Notes: generated by a model not told the origin, from the sequence alone. 55,694 nucleotides of DNA from Oscillospiraceae bacterium (GCA_017848055.1 JAGALZ010000041.1:1-55694); one strand, 5' to 3'. Positions 28,309 to 37,809 are shown, numbered from the stretch's first letter. Program-made: numbers and translations.

Positions 28309-28337
28309 ATTATACCATATTTACAAATGCATTGCAA
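28309..28337 (-). promoter_or_regulatory. Promoter of the amylase gene
   Basis: On the minus strand TTGCAA (28337-28332), 17 bases, and TATAAT (28314-28309). The leader to the start codon is about 85 bases and contains short inverted repeats. The gap 28222-28521 holds only this promoter and the one for the next gene, which diverges from it. Confidence 0.65.
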
Positions 28338-28461
28338 GGGGAAACCACGATTTCTCAGAAAAAAGACCTCTCACTTTACCTGAAAGTAGAGGTAGTATAG
28401 TCTTTCAGAGGAAATGTATAATAGGCCACAGAACGATGAGTGAAGAGGGCTCAGATATCAA

Positions 28462-28490
28462 TTGACAAAGAAAGTCGAAAACTGTATAAT
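28462..28490 (+). promoter_or_regulatory. Promoter of the stalk-protein gene at 28522
   Basis: TTGACA (28462-28467), 17 bases, TATAAT (28485-28490): full consensus, 31 bases upstream of the start codon. Confidence 0.8.
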
Positions 28491-28521
28491 AAAATGGATA
28501 ATTGATTGAAAGGGTGTTTTT

Positions 28522-29460
28522 ATGTCATTGCCTGATAAATATAAAGAAACAAGCGGTCGCAAGAAGCTTATCATTGGTATAATTGCTGTTCTTGTTATCG
28601 GTCTGGGAATAACTGTCGGTGTCCTTGTCCGTAACGATAAAGGCGAGCAGAATGATTCGGAAATATCCTCTGCTGATGATACAAATTCTGTAGTAAACAG
28701 TAGTGCAATTGGTGAAGCAGTAACAACAACCACCACTACAACCAAGGCAAGCAACGAGGACAAGACTACAACAACCACAACTACTGAGGAAGCTGGAACG
28801 ACTGAAGATGAGGAGTCTACAACTGAGAGTGAAGAAACCTCTACAAGTAAGGACGAGCCTATGAAAGAGGAGTCTGAGGAAGAGAGCCATAAGGAAGAAG
28901 ATAGACCTCAGACCGAGCCGAGTAAGGAGCCTGAGAGCAAGCCTGACACTCCTAAGCAGACTGAAAAGCCTAAAGTAACTACAACAGTCACTACAAAGGC
29001 ACCGCCTAAGACAACTACAACAACTGTTACCACTAAACCACCTGTCGTGACAGAGCCACCAGTGGTAGAAGAGCCTGAAGAAAATAATCAGGGAGGATTG
29101 CCAGATGGTAACTTTGATTTTGTTTGTGATTACTCTTTAGTTAGTGCTGTTGATGGTGTTGTGTATAAGGCTCATGGTGGTAATGAATGGGTATGCGTAA
29201 TTGATGGGGGCATTAAGTGGGAGAAGTTTAATGAGGCTTGGTCTATGTGTGTAAGTAAGAGTGACGCTGATGTAGACAAGGCATTAACTTATGTAAATGC
29301 TTGTGTTTATAGTTATCCTAATTGTGATATTCTCTTTATTCCATCACATTGGTCAGCCGACGATGTTTACAATAACTATGGTTTAGAGATGTACGGTTCG
29401 GTTATGCATGGAACTTATGTAGATAAGGCAGGAGATGGAATGTATGTGTACATCGGTTAA
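28522..29460 (+). CDS. Membrane-anchored protein with a Thr/Pro/Glu-rich stalk
   Basis: The 312-residue protein has a short cytosolic N-terminus, one transmembrane helix (about 17-37) without a cleavage site, and a stalk of about 150 residues. The stalk has runs of Thr, acidic stretches and TTTVTTKPPVV-like repeats. A globular C-terminal domain of about 115 residues follows, with several aromatics and three Cys. Thr-rich linkers of this type are common in surface proteins of ruminococci. The terminal domain was not recognised. The codon and base composition of the stalk is more repetitive than its neighbours, so length variation is plausible. Confidence 0.8.
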   Translation: MSLPDKYKETSGRKKLIIGIIAVLVIGLGITVGVLVRNDKGEQNDSEISSADDTNSVVNSSAIGEAVTTTTTTTKASNEDKTTTTTTTEEAGTTEDEESTTESEETSTSKDEPMKEESEEESHKEEDRPQTEPSKEPESKPDTPKQTEKPKVTTTVTTKAPPKTTTTTVTTKPPVVTEPPVVEEPEENNQGGLPDGNFDFVCDYSLVSAVDGVVYKAHGGNEWVCVIDGGIKWEKFNEAWSMCVSKSDADVDKALTYVNACVYSYPNCDILFIPSHWSADDVYNNYGLEMYGSVMHGTYVDKAGDGMYVYIG

Positions 29461-29525
29461 TAAGGAAGAAGACTTATCTCATATAGCTGTGTAGACAATG
29501 AAAAAAACTGATGATATAACAACAA

Positions 29526-29555
29526 AAGACCTCCCGGAATTTTCCGGGAGGTCTT
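29526..29555. terminator. Bidirectional terminator between the stalk-protein gene and lysS
   Basis: AAGACCTCCCGGAA and TTCCGGGAGGTCTT form a perfect 14-bp stem between two convergent genes, with A-rich and T-rich flanks. Downstream, 29615-29640 carries a short tandem GGTCGTAA...GGTCGTAA of unknown meaning, otherwise nothing. Confidence 0.8.
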
Positions 29556-29674
29556 GATTGTTATATAGAGTTTCGGTTTTATAACGAATTATTTAAACGA
29601 GTTCTCTTAATTTTGGTCGTAAGTTGGTCGTAAATTCTGCGTTTACATTCCCCAAACCCTCGATTTTACGGGCT

Positions 29675-31255
29675 TTACTTATCCAGTGTCTTCATCGTTG
29701 GGAAGAGAAGAACATCTCTGATAGCAGGTGAATTTGTGAGGAGCATAACAAGTCTGTCGATGCCGTAGCCGATACCGCCCGTTGGTGGCATACCGATTTC
29801 AAGCGCTCTGAGGAAGTCCTCGTCGATGCGGTTTGCTTCGTCGTCGCCCTGCTTCAAAAGCTCTTCCTGTGCGATAAAACGCTCTCTCTGGTCGATAGGG
29901 TCGTTAAGCTCGGAGTATGCGTTGCACATTTCCCATGTGTTTATAAACAGCTCGAAACGCTCAACATAGTTTTCGTCGCCCGGCTTCTTCTTTGTAAGCG
30001 GAGAAATCTCAATCGGGTGGTCGGTGATGAATGTAGGCTGGATGAGGTGTTCCTCAACAAATTCCTCGAAGAACAGAGAAAGGATGTCGCCCTTCTTGTG
30101 TCTTGCCTCAAACTCAACGTGATGCTCCTTAGCAAGAGCCTTTGCCTCTTCGTCAGTTGAAACAGTCGCAAAATCCACGCCTGTGTACTTCTTTACCGCC
30201 TCAATCATAGTCATTCTCTCAAATGGCTTGCCAAGGTCGATGATATACTCGCCGTAAGGAATTTCGTATGTTCCGCAGACTTCCATTGCAAGAGTCTTGA
30301 ACATATCCTCGGTAAGTCGCATCATACCCTCGTAGTCGGTGTATGCCTGGTAAAGCTCCATAAGAGTAAACTCAGGGTTGTGTCTTGCGTCAACACCCTC
30401 GTTTCTGAAAACTCTGCCGATTTCGTAAACTCTTTCAAGACCGCCGACGATAAGACGCTTTAAGTAAAGCTCAAGGGAAATTCTCAGCTTTACGTCCTCG
30501 TCAAGAGCGTTGTAGTGAGTATCGAAAGGCCTTGCAGCTGCGCCGCCTGCGTTTGCAACGAGCATAGGAGTTTCAACCTCCATAAAGCCCTTGTCGTCGA
30601 GGTAGCGTCTGATGCAGGAAATAATCTTTGAACGCTTTACAAAAGTGTCCTTTACCTCAGGATTGCAGATAAGGTCGGTGTAACGCTGACGGTATCTTGT
30701 GTCCTGGTCCTTGAGGCCGTGCCACTTTTCAGGAAGCGGAAGAAGCGACTTTGTAAGAAGAGTAATCTTCTTTGCGTGGAGAGAAATCTCTCCCCTTCTT
30801 GTTCTGAAAACAAAGCCCTCAACACCAACGATATCGCCGATGTCCCACTTCTTGAAATCAGCAAAATTCTCTTCGCCGATGTCGTTCATTCTTACATAAA
30901 CCTGAATTCTGTCGGTGAAATCTCTGATATCAATGAAGTTTGCCTTACCCATATCACGCCATGACATAATTCTTCCTGCCATGCGTACTGTGACATAGGA
31001 AGCCTCAAGCTTTTCCTTGTAGCCCTGCTCGTCGTCGCCGAACTCTTCCTTGAGAGCAGCTTCGAGAGCCTCGTAGTCAGCCTTTGCCTGCTTGCACTTT
31101 TGTGTAACGTCAAAGGTTGTAATTTCAAACGGATTCTTTCCGGTTGCCTTGAGCTCCTCGAGCTTATCCATTCTTACCTTCTTAAGGCCGTTGATTTCCT
31201 CCTGGGAAAGCTCCTCGGTAAGCTCGTTTTCGGTATCTAAAATTACCTCGCTCAT
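29675..31255 (-). CDS. lysS: Lysyl-tRNA synthetase, class II
   Basis: LysRS charges tRNA-Lys. The 526-residue protein has the OB-fold anticodon-binding domain (RIMSWRDMGKANFIDIRD), class II motif 1 near IRRYLDDKGFMEVETPML, motif 2 FRNEGVDARHNPEFTLME and motif 3 GIGYGIDRLVMLL. It lies 39 bases after greA, the common pairing. Upstream sseB makes a three-gene minus-strand operon. No T-box was seen. Confidence 0.96.
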   Translation of the reverse strand: MSEVILDTENELTEELSQEEINGLKKVRMDKLEELKATGKNPFEITTFDVTQKCKQAKADYEALEAALKEEFGDDEQGYKEKLEASYVTVRMAGRIMSWRDMGKANFIDIRDFTDRIQVYVRMNDIGEENFADFKKWDIGDIVGVEGFVFRTRRGEISLHAKKITLLTKSLLPLPEKWHGLKDQDTRYRQRYTDLICNPEVKDTFVKRSKIISCIRRYLDDKGFMEVETPMLVANAGGAAARPFDTHYNALDEDVKLRISLELYLKRLIVGGLERVYEIGRVFRNEGVDARHNPEFTLMELYQAYTDYEGMMRLTEDMFKTLAMEVCGTYEIPYGEYIIDLGKPFERMTMIEAVKKYTGVDFATVSTDEEAKALAKEHHVEFEARHKKGDILSLFFEEFVEEHLIQPTFITDHPIEISPLTKKKPGDENYVERFELFINTWEMCNAYSELNDPIDQRERFIAQEELLKQGDDEANRIDEDFLRALEIGMPPTGGIGYGIDRLVMLLTNSPAIRDVLLFPTMKTLDK

Positions 31256-31294
31256 TATATTATCAATCCTTTCTTTGGGTGTGAATGCTAAAAA

Positions 31295-31768
31295 TTATCT
31301 TGTAATCTCAAGAATTTCAAATTCGATAAGTCCGCCCGGAGCAGAAACGTCAAACTTGTCGCCGACCTTCTTACGAAGAGCAGCCTTTCCGATTGGTGAT
31401 TCGTCGGAGATGATGCCGTTTACAGGGTCAGACTCAGTAGATGAACCGATTCTGTAGGTTTCAACCTCGCCGTCAGCAAGGTCACGAATCTTGATGATAG
31501 AGCCAACGCCTACCTCGTCGTGTGCAAGCTCGCTCTCGTCAACGATAACTGCGTTGTCGAGGAGATGCTCAATCTTAGCGATTTCAGCTGCAACTGCTGC
31601 CTGCTCATCCTTAGCAGCATCGTACTCTGCGTTTTCGGAAAGGTCACCGAAGGAACGTGCTTCCTTGAGCTTGTCAGCAACCTCACGCTCTCTTACTGTC
31701 TTGAGGTAATCGAGCTGAGCTACCAGCTTGTCGTATGCTTCCTGTGTAAAAGTCTTCTTGCTTGCCAT
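31295..31768 (-). CDS. greA: Transcription elongation factor GreA
   Basis: GreA stimulates transcript cleavage by backtracked RNA polymerase. The 157-residue protein has the N-terminal coiled coil with the acidic tip (ARSFGDLSENAEYDAAKDEQ) and the FKBP-like C-terminal domain (ESPIGKAALRKKVGD). GGAG precedes the ATG. It sits between sseB and lysS. Confidence 0.96.
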   Translation of the reverse strand: MASKKTFTQEAYDKLVAQLDYLKTVREREVADKLKEARSFGDLSENAEYDAAKDEQAAVAAEIAKIEHLLDNAVIVDESELAHDEVGVGSIIKIRDLADGEVETYRIGSSTESDPVNGIISDESPIGKAALRKKVGDKFDVSAPGGLIEFEILEITR

Positions 31769-31805
31769 TTTAAGTGCACTCCTTTATCCGTGATAATTTA
31801 TACTG

Positions 31806-32597
31806 TTACTTTTCGTAGCAAGGTGTCTTATCCTTGGTGATTGTCTGAGAGAAGTTGTCGCCGTAAGGAACAAACATCAGATGCATACCCTGGGTAAAGC
31901 TCTTGAAGCAGCTTGCCATACCGTCGAAAAGTGCCTTTCTTTCTTCAGCTGAGATTTCGTCGTGGTCAATAACCGCAACGAGGCTTCTTGCCTTGTTGGA
32001 ACGCTCCATAGCAGCGAGGAATACTCTGTTTACCTTGCCGCTGTTGTCGCAGTACTCCTTGAGAGCAGCTTCAAAGCCTTCAGGATACTTAGCAAAGCCG
32101 ATGATTTTAACCTGCTCGTTTGGCTGCGGAACATATCTTTCGGTTTCGCCCATACCGTTAACGAGGTTCTTTGTAACAACGAAGCTTGTTGTGAATGGGT
32201 TAATAACGATACCGTCGAGGTTTTCGCCTGCCTTAAGCATAAATGCCTGGAGCTCTAAAATGCCCATAATAGCGAAGTTTCTTGTAGGAAGCTCCTGAGC
32301 CTTGCTTGAATTTGTAGCTTCTTCAGGACTTGTGAAAACGCCGATGTAGCGCTTGCCTTCCTTGTTTGAAACGCAGAAGAGGTTGATGTCCTTCTTCTGT
32401 TCGAGGGCAACTGTTCCGTCTTCTTTTTCAACTGCCTGAGGAGTTTCACTCATTGTTGCAGGGCAAAAGAACTTTGCCTTCTGAGCAAGTGAAAGTACCT
32501 TGTTGAATTTTACCGGATGCATTTCGGCTCTGAAGTCAGCGATTGCAGCTTCGAGCTCGAAGTTGTTGATTTCGGGTCTCTGATTTTTTTCTGCCAT
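31806..32597 (-). CDS. SseB-domain protein
   Basis: The 263-residue protein has an SseB-like N-terminal domain (LEAAIADFRAEMHPVKFNKV through GIVINPFTT) and an SseB C-terminal-like domain (EQVKIIGFAKYPEGFEAAL through MHLMFVPYGD). SseB proteins are widespread and of unclear biochemical role; the name comes from a serine-sensitivity phenotype in E. coli. It lies 37 bases upstream of greA, suggesting co-expression with greA and lysS. Confidence 0.8.
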   Translation of the reverse strand: MAEKNQRPEINNFELEAAIADFRAEMHPVKFNKVLSLAQKAKFFCPATMSETPQAVEKEDGTVALEQKKDINLFCVSNKEGKRYIGVFTSPEEATNSSKAQELPTRNFAIMGILELQAFMLKAGENLDGIVINPFTTSFVVTKNLVNGMGETERYVPQPNEQVKIIGFAKYPEGFEAALKEYCDNSGKVNRVFLAAMERSNKARSLVAVIDHDEISAEERKALFDGMASCFKSFTQGMHLMFVPYGDNFSQTITKDKTPCYEK

Positions 32598-32689
32598 AAT
32601 AATTTTCCTTTCGTCTGAGGGCGATGCCCTCGGTGATGTTTTATATGTGGTAAAAAATGATTTTGGGTATTGCCTTTTCCGAACTAGTC

Positions 32690-32785
32690 TATTTATCCGC
32701 CCCCCTACAGGGGGGCAAAGCTAATTAATAAGTTATCAGAAGCTTTAGAGGTGGGTCACATCCGCCCAGCGCATGGGCTGGTTAA
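32690..32785. repeat. Short mosaic repeat block F after proS
   Basis: GCCCCCCTACAGGGGGGC (about 32700-32717) resembles the terminator hairpin of block E, and CGCCCAGCGCATGGGCTGG (about 32764-32782) is a variant of the GCCCAGCG...GGCTGG module found in the other blocks. The latter overlaps the end of proS. Together they probably end the soj-to-proS transcript. Confidence 0.6.
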
Positions 32786-34227
32786 TATGCTTTTCCCCAG
32801 AGTACCATGTGCTTTGCAGGCTTACCGCAGCATACGCACTTGTCGGAGAGGTTTTCGCCGTCAAACGGGATACATCTCGAGCCGACGCCTGTCTTTTCCT
32901 TGACCTCGTCCTCGCAGGACTCCTCACCGCACCACATTGCTCTTACGAAGCCGTCGCCGTTTTCTTCGAGTGCCTTTATGATTTCCTCAAGGCTTGTGCA
33001 GTCGTAGGTCTTGGCATTTCTGTTTTCGAGTGCCTTCTTGAACATTCCGTCTCTTGCCTCAATAAGCTTGTCAGCAACAGCCTTTTCGAGCTCGTCAAGA
33101 GAGAATACAGCCTTTTCGCCGTTGTATCTTGTAGCAATTACGCACTGTCCGTTTTCGATATCCTTAGGGCCGATTTCAACTCTTACCGGAACGCCCTTCA
33201 TCTCGTATTCTGCAAACTTCCAGCCGGGTGAGTTGTCAGAATCGTCAAGCTTTACTCTGACACCGGTCTTCTTAAGTCTCTCGTAAAGCTCGTTTGCCTT
33301 GTCGAGAACGCCTTCCTTGTGCTGTGCGATTGGCACGATAACAACCTGAACAGGTGCAACAGCCGGCGGAAGAACAAGACCGTTGTCGTCGCCGTGTGTC
33401 ATAATGATTGCGCCGATAAGTCTTGTTGTAACACCCCATGATGTCTGGTGCGGGTAAGCAAGCTTGTTTTCCTTGTTTGTGTACTGGATATCAAATGCCT
33501 TTGCAAATCCGTCGCCGAAGTAGTGTGAGGTACCTGCCTGAAGTGCCTTGCCGTCGTGCATAAGCGCCTCGATAGCGTAGGTCGAAACAGCGCCTGCAAA
33601 CTTGTCGCTCTCAGTCTTCTTGCCCTTTACAACAGGCATTGCGAGTGCATTTTCGCAGAAATCTGCGTAGCAGTTAAGCATTCTCTCTGTTTCCTCTACT
33701 GCCTCCTCAGCTGTAGCGTGGATTGTGTGGCCCTCCTGCCAGAGGAACTCTCTTGAACGCAGGAAAGGTCTTGTTGTCTTTTCCCATCTTACAACCGATA
33801 CCCACTGGTTGTAGAGCTTAGGAAGGTCACGGTATGAGTGGACAACGTTAGCGTAGTGCTCGCAGAAAAGTGTTTCAGAGGTAGGTCTTACGCAAAGACG
33901 CTCCTCGAGCGGTTCGCTTCCGCCGTGAGTTACCCACGCAACCTCAGGTGCAAAGCCCTCAACATGGTCTTTTTCCTTGTTGAGAAGGCTCTCGGGGATA
34001 AACATCGGCATGCACACGTTCTCGTGTCCCAAATCCTTGAACATAGTGTCTAAAATTCTCTGGATGTTTTCCCAGATAGCGTAGCCGTAAGGTCTTATTA
34101 CCATACAGCCCTTTACGCTGGTGTACTCAATAAGCTCTGCCTTCTTGCAGATGTCGGTGTACCACTTTGCAAAATCCTCGTTCATCGAGGTGATGGCGGT
34201 AACCTGCTTGTTATTGTTTTTTGCCAT
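32782..34227 (-). CDS. proS: Prolyl-tRNA synthetase (archaeal/eukaryotic type)
   Basis: ProRS charges tRNA-Pro. The sequence (481 residues from ATG 34227) shows the short form without the bacterial insertion domain: [39 protein letters not shown] motif 2 ([19 protein letters not shown]), and a C-terminal zinc-binding extension ([18 protein letters not shown]). GGAG lies 10 bases before this ATG; a longer frame to 34347 has no such site and lacks homology. It overlaps the preceding 96-codon gene by 17 bases. Confidence 0.95.
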   Translation of the reverse strand: MAKNNNKQVTAITSMNEDFAKWYTDICKKAELIEYTSVKGCMVIRPYGYAIWENIQRILDTMFKDLGHENVCMPMFIPESLLNKEKDHVEGFAPEVAWVTHGGSEPLEERLCVRPTSETLFCEHYANVVHSYRDLPKLYNQWVSVVRWEKTTRPFLRSREFLWQEGHTIHATAEEAVEETERMLNCYADFCENALAMPVVKGKKTESDKFAGAVSTYAIEALMHDGKALQAGTSHYFGDGFAKAFDIQYTNKENKLAYPHQTSWGVTTRLIGAIIMTHGDDNGLVLPPAVAPVQVVIVPIAQHKEGVLDKANELYERLKKTGVRVKLDDSDNSPGWKFAEYEMKGVPVRVEIGPKDIENGQCVIATRYNGEKAVFSLDELEKAVADKLIEARDGMFKKALENRNAKTYDCTSLEEIIKALEENGDGFVRAMWCGEESCEDEVKEKTGVGSRCIPFDGENLSDKCVCCGKPAKHMVLWGKAY

Positions 34228-34501
34228 TTTTCTTTTCAACTCCGTAAATGTCAGTATTGTATATCTTGTAGTTGGGGTCAAAGTCCTCAAGCTCGCTCTT
34301 TTCAAAGATGCTGTGAACCCCGTCGCCGTCCTCTGCCTTCTTTTCATCAGGCGGAGAAGGCTTTCGGTTTTTGTCTATATGCTTTGCAATATATGGTGTT
34401 GCAACTGCCGCTAAAGCAATCAGCACCATTACAAGCACGGCCTTGAAAACGAACGGGCCGAGGATTGAAAATCCCGACTCTAAATAAATAATTTCGGGCA
34501 T
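34211..34501 (-). CDS. Small single-pass membrane protein between serS and proS
   Basis: The 96-residue protein has one transmembrane helix (about 17-38) and a hydrophilic, charged C-terminal tail ([19 protein letters not shown]). It was not recognised as a family. It starts 3 bases after serS and its end overlaps proS, so it is certainly transcribed and probably translated with the two synthetases. Tight packing supports a real gene even though it is short. Confidence 0.65.
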   Translation of the reverse strand: MPEIIYLESGFSILGPFVFKAVLVMVLIALAAVATPYIAKHIDKNRKPSPPDEKKAEDGDGVHSIFEKSELEDFDPNYKIYNTDIYGVEKKNGKKQ

Positions 34502-34504
34502 GGC

Positions 34505-35788
34505 TTACTTTGTAATCTTGTCCTTACCGCCCATGTACATTCTCAGAGGCTCAGGAATCTTGATGCTTCCGTCTGCGCAGAGGTTGTTTTCAAGGAACGC
34601 AATGAGCATTCTCGGCGGTGCAACAACTGTGTTGTTGAGAGTGTGAGCGAGGTACTTTTCGCCGTTCTCGCCTCTTACTCGGATAGCAAGTCTTCTTGCC
34701 TGAGCGTCGCCGAGGTTGGAGCAGGAGCCTACTTCAAAGTACTTCTGCTGTCTTGGCGACCAGGCCTCAACGTCAACGCTCTTAACCTTAAGGTCTGCAA
34801 GGTCACCCGAACAGCACTCAAGTGTTCTTACAGGGATATCGAGCGAGCGGAAGAAGTCAACAGAGTTCTGCCAGAGCTTGTCAAACCACGCAGGGCTTTC
34901 CTCAGGCTTGCAGACAACAATCATTTCCTGCTTTTCGAACTGGTGGATTCTGTAAACGCCTCTCTCCTCGATGCCGTGAGCGCCTACTTCCTTTCTGAAG
35001 CATGGTGAGTAGCTTGTAAGGCAGTAAGGAAGCTTTTCTTCAGGTGTGATAGTGTCGATGAATCGACCAATCATCGAGTGCTCGGATGTACCGATAAGGT
35101 AGAGGTCTTCGCCTTCAATCTTGTACATCATGCCTTCCATCTCAGCAAAGCTCATAACGCCTGTTACAACCTCGCTTCTAATCATGTAAGGCGGAATGAA
35201 GTAGGTAAAGCCTCTGTCAATCATGAAATCTCTTGCGTAGGAGAGAATTGCAGAGTGGAGTCTTGCAATGTCGCCCATAAGGTAGTAGAAGCCGTTACCG
35301 GAAGTCTTTCTTGCAGCGTCAAGGTCGATGCCGTTTAAGTTTTCCATAATGTCAACGTGGTAAGGAACCTCGAAATCAGGAACCAGAGGCTCGCCGTAAC
35401 GCTCTACTTCGACGTTCTCGCTGTCGTCCTTGCCTATAGGAACAGAGTCGTCGATGATGTTAGGGATAACGAGCATAATCTTCTTGATTTTCTCTTCAAG
35501 CTCGCCTTCGCTTGCCTCGAGGGAAGCAAGCTCCTCAGCAGCAGCCTTAACCTGAGCCTTTACATTCTCAGCTTCTTCCTTCTGACCCTTTGCCATAAGT
35601 GAGCCTATCTGCTTCGAGAGGACATTTCTCTGGTTTCTCAGCTCGTCGCAGCGAGTTTTTGCGGCTCTGAACTGAGCGTCAAGCTCGATAACCTCGTCAA
35701 CGAGAGGGAGCTTGTCGTCCTGGAACTTCTTCTTGATGTTCTCCTTTACGATATCGGGATTGCTTCTTAAAAATTTGATGTCTAGCAT
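34505..35788 (-). CDS. serS: Seryl-tRNA synthetase
   Basis: SerRS charges tRNA-Ser (and selenocysteine tRNA where present). The 427-residue protein has the N-terminal coiled-coil arm (about residues 30-105), class II motif 2 (CFRKEVGAHGIEERGVYRIHQF) and motif 3 (LNNTVVAPPRMLIAFLE). It follows spo0J by 31 bases. In many Firmicutes serS lies close to soj-spo0J near the origin. Confidence 0.96.
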   Translation of the reverse strand: MLDIKFLRSNPDIVKENIKKKFQDDKLPLVDEVIELDAQFRAAKTRCDELRNQRNVLSKQIGSLMAKGQKEEAENVKAQVKAAAEELASLEASEGELEEKIKKIMLVIPNIIDDSVPIGKDDSENVEVERYGEPLVPDFEVPYHVDIMENLNGIDLDAARKTSGNGFYYLMGDIARLHSAILSYARDFMIDRGFTYFIPPYMIRSEVVTGVMSFAEMEGMMYKIEGEDLYLIGTSEHSMIGRFIDTITPEEKLPYCLTSYSPCFRKEVGAHGIEERGVYRIHQFEKQEMIVVCKPEESPAWFDKLWQNSVDFFRSLDIPVRTLECCSGDLADLKVKSVDVEAWSPRQQKYFEVGSCSNLGDAQARRLAIRVRGENGEKYLAHTLNNTVVAPPRMLIAFLENNLCADGSIKIPEPLRMYMGGKDKITK

Positions 35789-35819
35789 AGTCTAAAATCT
35801 GCCTTTCAAAATATATTTA

Positions 35820-36791
35820 TTATTCGTCGTCTGCACGTCTTGCAAGAGCCGAGGCAAGCTTCTGTAGCTCGTCCTTGTTCTTGAAATCAATTTTAAGCTG
35901 TGCGCCGCCGTTTTTTTTCATTGTGATTTTTACCTTCTGCGAAAAATACTCGCTTAAGGAAAGCGCCATTTCCTCACAGAAGCTGTCCTTCACTGCTATC
36001 TGCGAAAGCTTTCTGTCAACATTCTGCTTTTCGGTGCCGAAAACCTTGTCAAAGCCGAGAGCTGCGAGCCTTTCAAGCTCTCTTACCGAGAGTGACTCGT
36101 CAGCAGTTTTCTGCGAAAGCTTTACCGCAAATGCCTTGTCCTCGATACCCGCCAGCACCTTAGCGTGGCCGACCGAGATTTTGTTATCCTTAAGGTGAGC
36201 TAAAATCTCATCGGGGAGATTTAAAAGCCTTAATGAATTTGCTATAACCGAGCGTGACTTTGAAACCTGCCTTGCGACCTGCTCCTGCGTCATTGAAAAC
36301 TCGTCTATAAGCCTTTTGTAGCCCCTTGCCTCTTCAATCGGGCTGAGGCTTTCTCTCTGCAGGTTTTCGATAAGTGCAATCTGAGCCGCCTCGAGGTCTG
36401 TCATATCCCTTATGACAACGGGAATTTCCTTAAGCCCTGCTCTCATTGCCGCACGCCATCTTCTCTCGCCTGCGACAATCATATATCCGTCGCCCCTCGG
36501 TCTTACAAGAAGCGGCTGGAGCACGCCGTGCTCTGTGATAGACTCTGCAAGCTCAGCGATAGCTTCCTCGGAAAACTCCGTTCTCGGCTGAGTCCTGTCC
36601 GGCTCGACCTGCGTTGTGCGAAGGGTTGTTATCCCCTTTCTGACATCCGTGGAGTCGGGCTTTGCCGTGTCGGACTTTTCGCCCTCGTCGGCTGCGGGGG
36701 TTACTTCAGTCTTTTCCGCTTCATCGTCGAGCGTAAGGCTGTTATATTCAAAGAGAATGTCCATTCCCTTGCCCATTTTTCTTTTCTTCAA
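35820..36791 (-). CDS. parB: Chromosome-partitioning protein ParB (Spo0J)
   Basis: ParB binds parS sites, hydrolyses CTP and spreads as a sliding clamp that loads SMC. The 323-residue protein has the CTP-binding segment GERRWRAAM, the helix-turn-helix TQEQVARQVSKSRSVIANSLRLLNLP, and a C-terminal dimerisation domain. The start is TTG at 36791, with AAAGGAG upstream. It is 35 bases from parA. Two parS sites lie 3-5 kb away at mnmE-mnmG. It is distinct from the Noc-like paralogue at 42858. Confidence 0.95.
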   Translation of the reverse strand: MKKRKMGKGMDILFEYNSLTLDDEAEKTEVTPAADEGEKSDTAKPDSTDVRKGITTLRTTQVEPDRTQPRTEFSEEAIAELAESITEHGVLQPLLVRPRGDGYMIVAGERRWRAAMRAGLKEIPVVIRDMTDLEAAQIALIENLQRESLSPIEEARGYKRLIDEFSMTQEQVARQVSKSRSVIANSLRLLNLPDEILAHLKDNKISVGHAKVLAGIEDKAFAVKLSQKTADESLSVRELERLAALGFDKVFGTEKQNVDRKLSQIAVKDSFCEEMALSLSEYFSQKVKITMKKNGGAQLKIDFKNKDELQKLASALARRADDE

Positions 36792-36826
36792 TGTCTATGC
36801 TCCTTTCGGAAACTGTGTCTTTGAAA

Positions 36827-37597
36827 TCACACCTTGCGGTTTTTCTTTATAATCTCCTTTGCAAGCTCCTCGTAAGCCTTCGCACCCTTTGACTTCTTGT
36901 CATAGTAGAGTACCGGCTCGCCGAAGCTCGGAGCCTCGGAAAGTGCGATATTTCGTGGTATTACGGTTTCAAAGACTTCCTTCTTGAAATATTTTGAAAC
37001 CTCTTTTGTTACCTGCTCTGTGAGCTTGTATCTTGAAACATACATCGTAAAGAGTATGCCCTCGATTTCGAGAGTCGGGTTTGAGGATTTGCGGATTCGC
37101 TTTATTGTGTCAACAAGCTCCACTAGTCCCTCAAGCGACAGAAACTCGCACTGTATAGGGATAAGTGCCGAATCGGCCGCCGACAGTGCATTTATCGTGA
37201 TAAGGTCAAGCGACGGCGGGCAGTCGATGAGTATAAAGTCGTACTCTTCCCTTACCTTCTCGAGCTGGGATTTGAGCCTTACGGCTCTGTCGGAGTAGTC
37301 TACAAGCTCGATTGCCGCACCTGCCAGGGATTTTGTAGCAGGGATAACGCTTATTCCACGGAACTGCGTTGCAACGATTGCTTCAAACACCTCGCACTCG
37401 TCAACGAGCATTTCGTAGGAGGTGTAGCGGATTGATTTTTTTGAAATACCGAGGCTTGTGGTGGTGTTGCCCTGCGGGTCAAAGTCCACTATAAGCACCT
37501 TTTTGCCTTTAAGACCGAGTGCCGCAGAGAGGTTCACGACGGTAGTGGTCTTGCCTACTCCGCCCTTCTGGTTTGACACTGCAATTATGCGTCCCAT
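36827..37597 (-). CDS. parA: Chromosome-partitioning ATPase ParA (Soj)
   Basis: Soj is a deviant Walker ATPase that acts with Spo0J on origin segregation and on DnaA. The start MGRIIAVSNQKGGVGKTTT matches the family and contains the KGGVGKT motif; further motifs are DFDPQGNTTTSLG and LIDCPPSLD. The ATG at 37597 was chosen; a GTG at 37609 lies only one base after the AAGGAG and would leave no spacing. It heads the soj-spo0J-serS-small protein-proS operon, all on the minus strand. Confidence 0.95.
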   Translation of the reverse strand: MGRIIAVSNQKGGVGKTTTVVNLSAALGLKGKKVLIVDFDPQGNTTTSLGISKKSIRYTSYEMLVDECEVFEAIVATQFRGISVIPATKSLAGAAIELVDYSDRAVRLKSQLEKVREEYDFILIDCPPSLDLITINALSAADSALIPIQCEFLSLEGLVELVDTIKRIRKSSNPTLEIEGILFTMYVSRYKLTEQVTKEVSKYFKKEVFETVIPRNIALSEAPSFGEPVLYYDKKSKGAKAYEELAKEIIKKNRKV

Positions 37598-37677
37598 TTT
37601 TCCTGCCACACTCCTTTTTTCGGGTTAAAACAGCCGTCAGGGCATAATTATCCCATAAAGGCCGCTTAATAAGCTCT

Positions 37678-37706
37678 ATTATACCACTTTTTCTCCCGTT
37701 TGAAAA
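37678..37706 (-). promoter_or_regulatory. Promoter of the soj-to-proS operon
   Basis: On the minus strand TTTTCA (37706-37701), 17 bases and TATAAT (37683-37678), about 80 bases upstream of the parA start. Confidence 0.55.
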
Positions 37707-37781
37707 GCCCTTTTTTATATTTTTTATAGTATATTTAAAAAATATTTTTTGAGCGGGTGGATTGTGGCGTTCCTGGCAATA

Positions 37782-37808
37782 AAAAAACGGCTCTTATGAG
37801 CCGTTTTT
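37782..37808. terminator. Terminator after the zinc-ribbon gene
   Basis: AAAAAACGGCTC TTA TGAGCCGTTTTT is an intrinsic terminator that works in both directions. It starts 1 base after the zinc-ribbon stop codon and separates that gene from the parA promoter. Confidence 0.85.
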
Positions 37809-37809
37809 G

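Noticed and set aside
29610..29650. Tandem GGTCGTAA...GGTCGTAA after lysS as a possible integrase attachment site or gene remnant
   Set aside because: Too short to assign; there is no integrase, tRNA or second copy in the window.
37597..37609. GTG start for parA at 37609
   Set aside because: It lies one base from the AAGGAG, and the ATG at 37597 gives the conserved MGRIIAVSNQKGG start.
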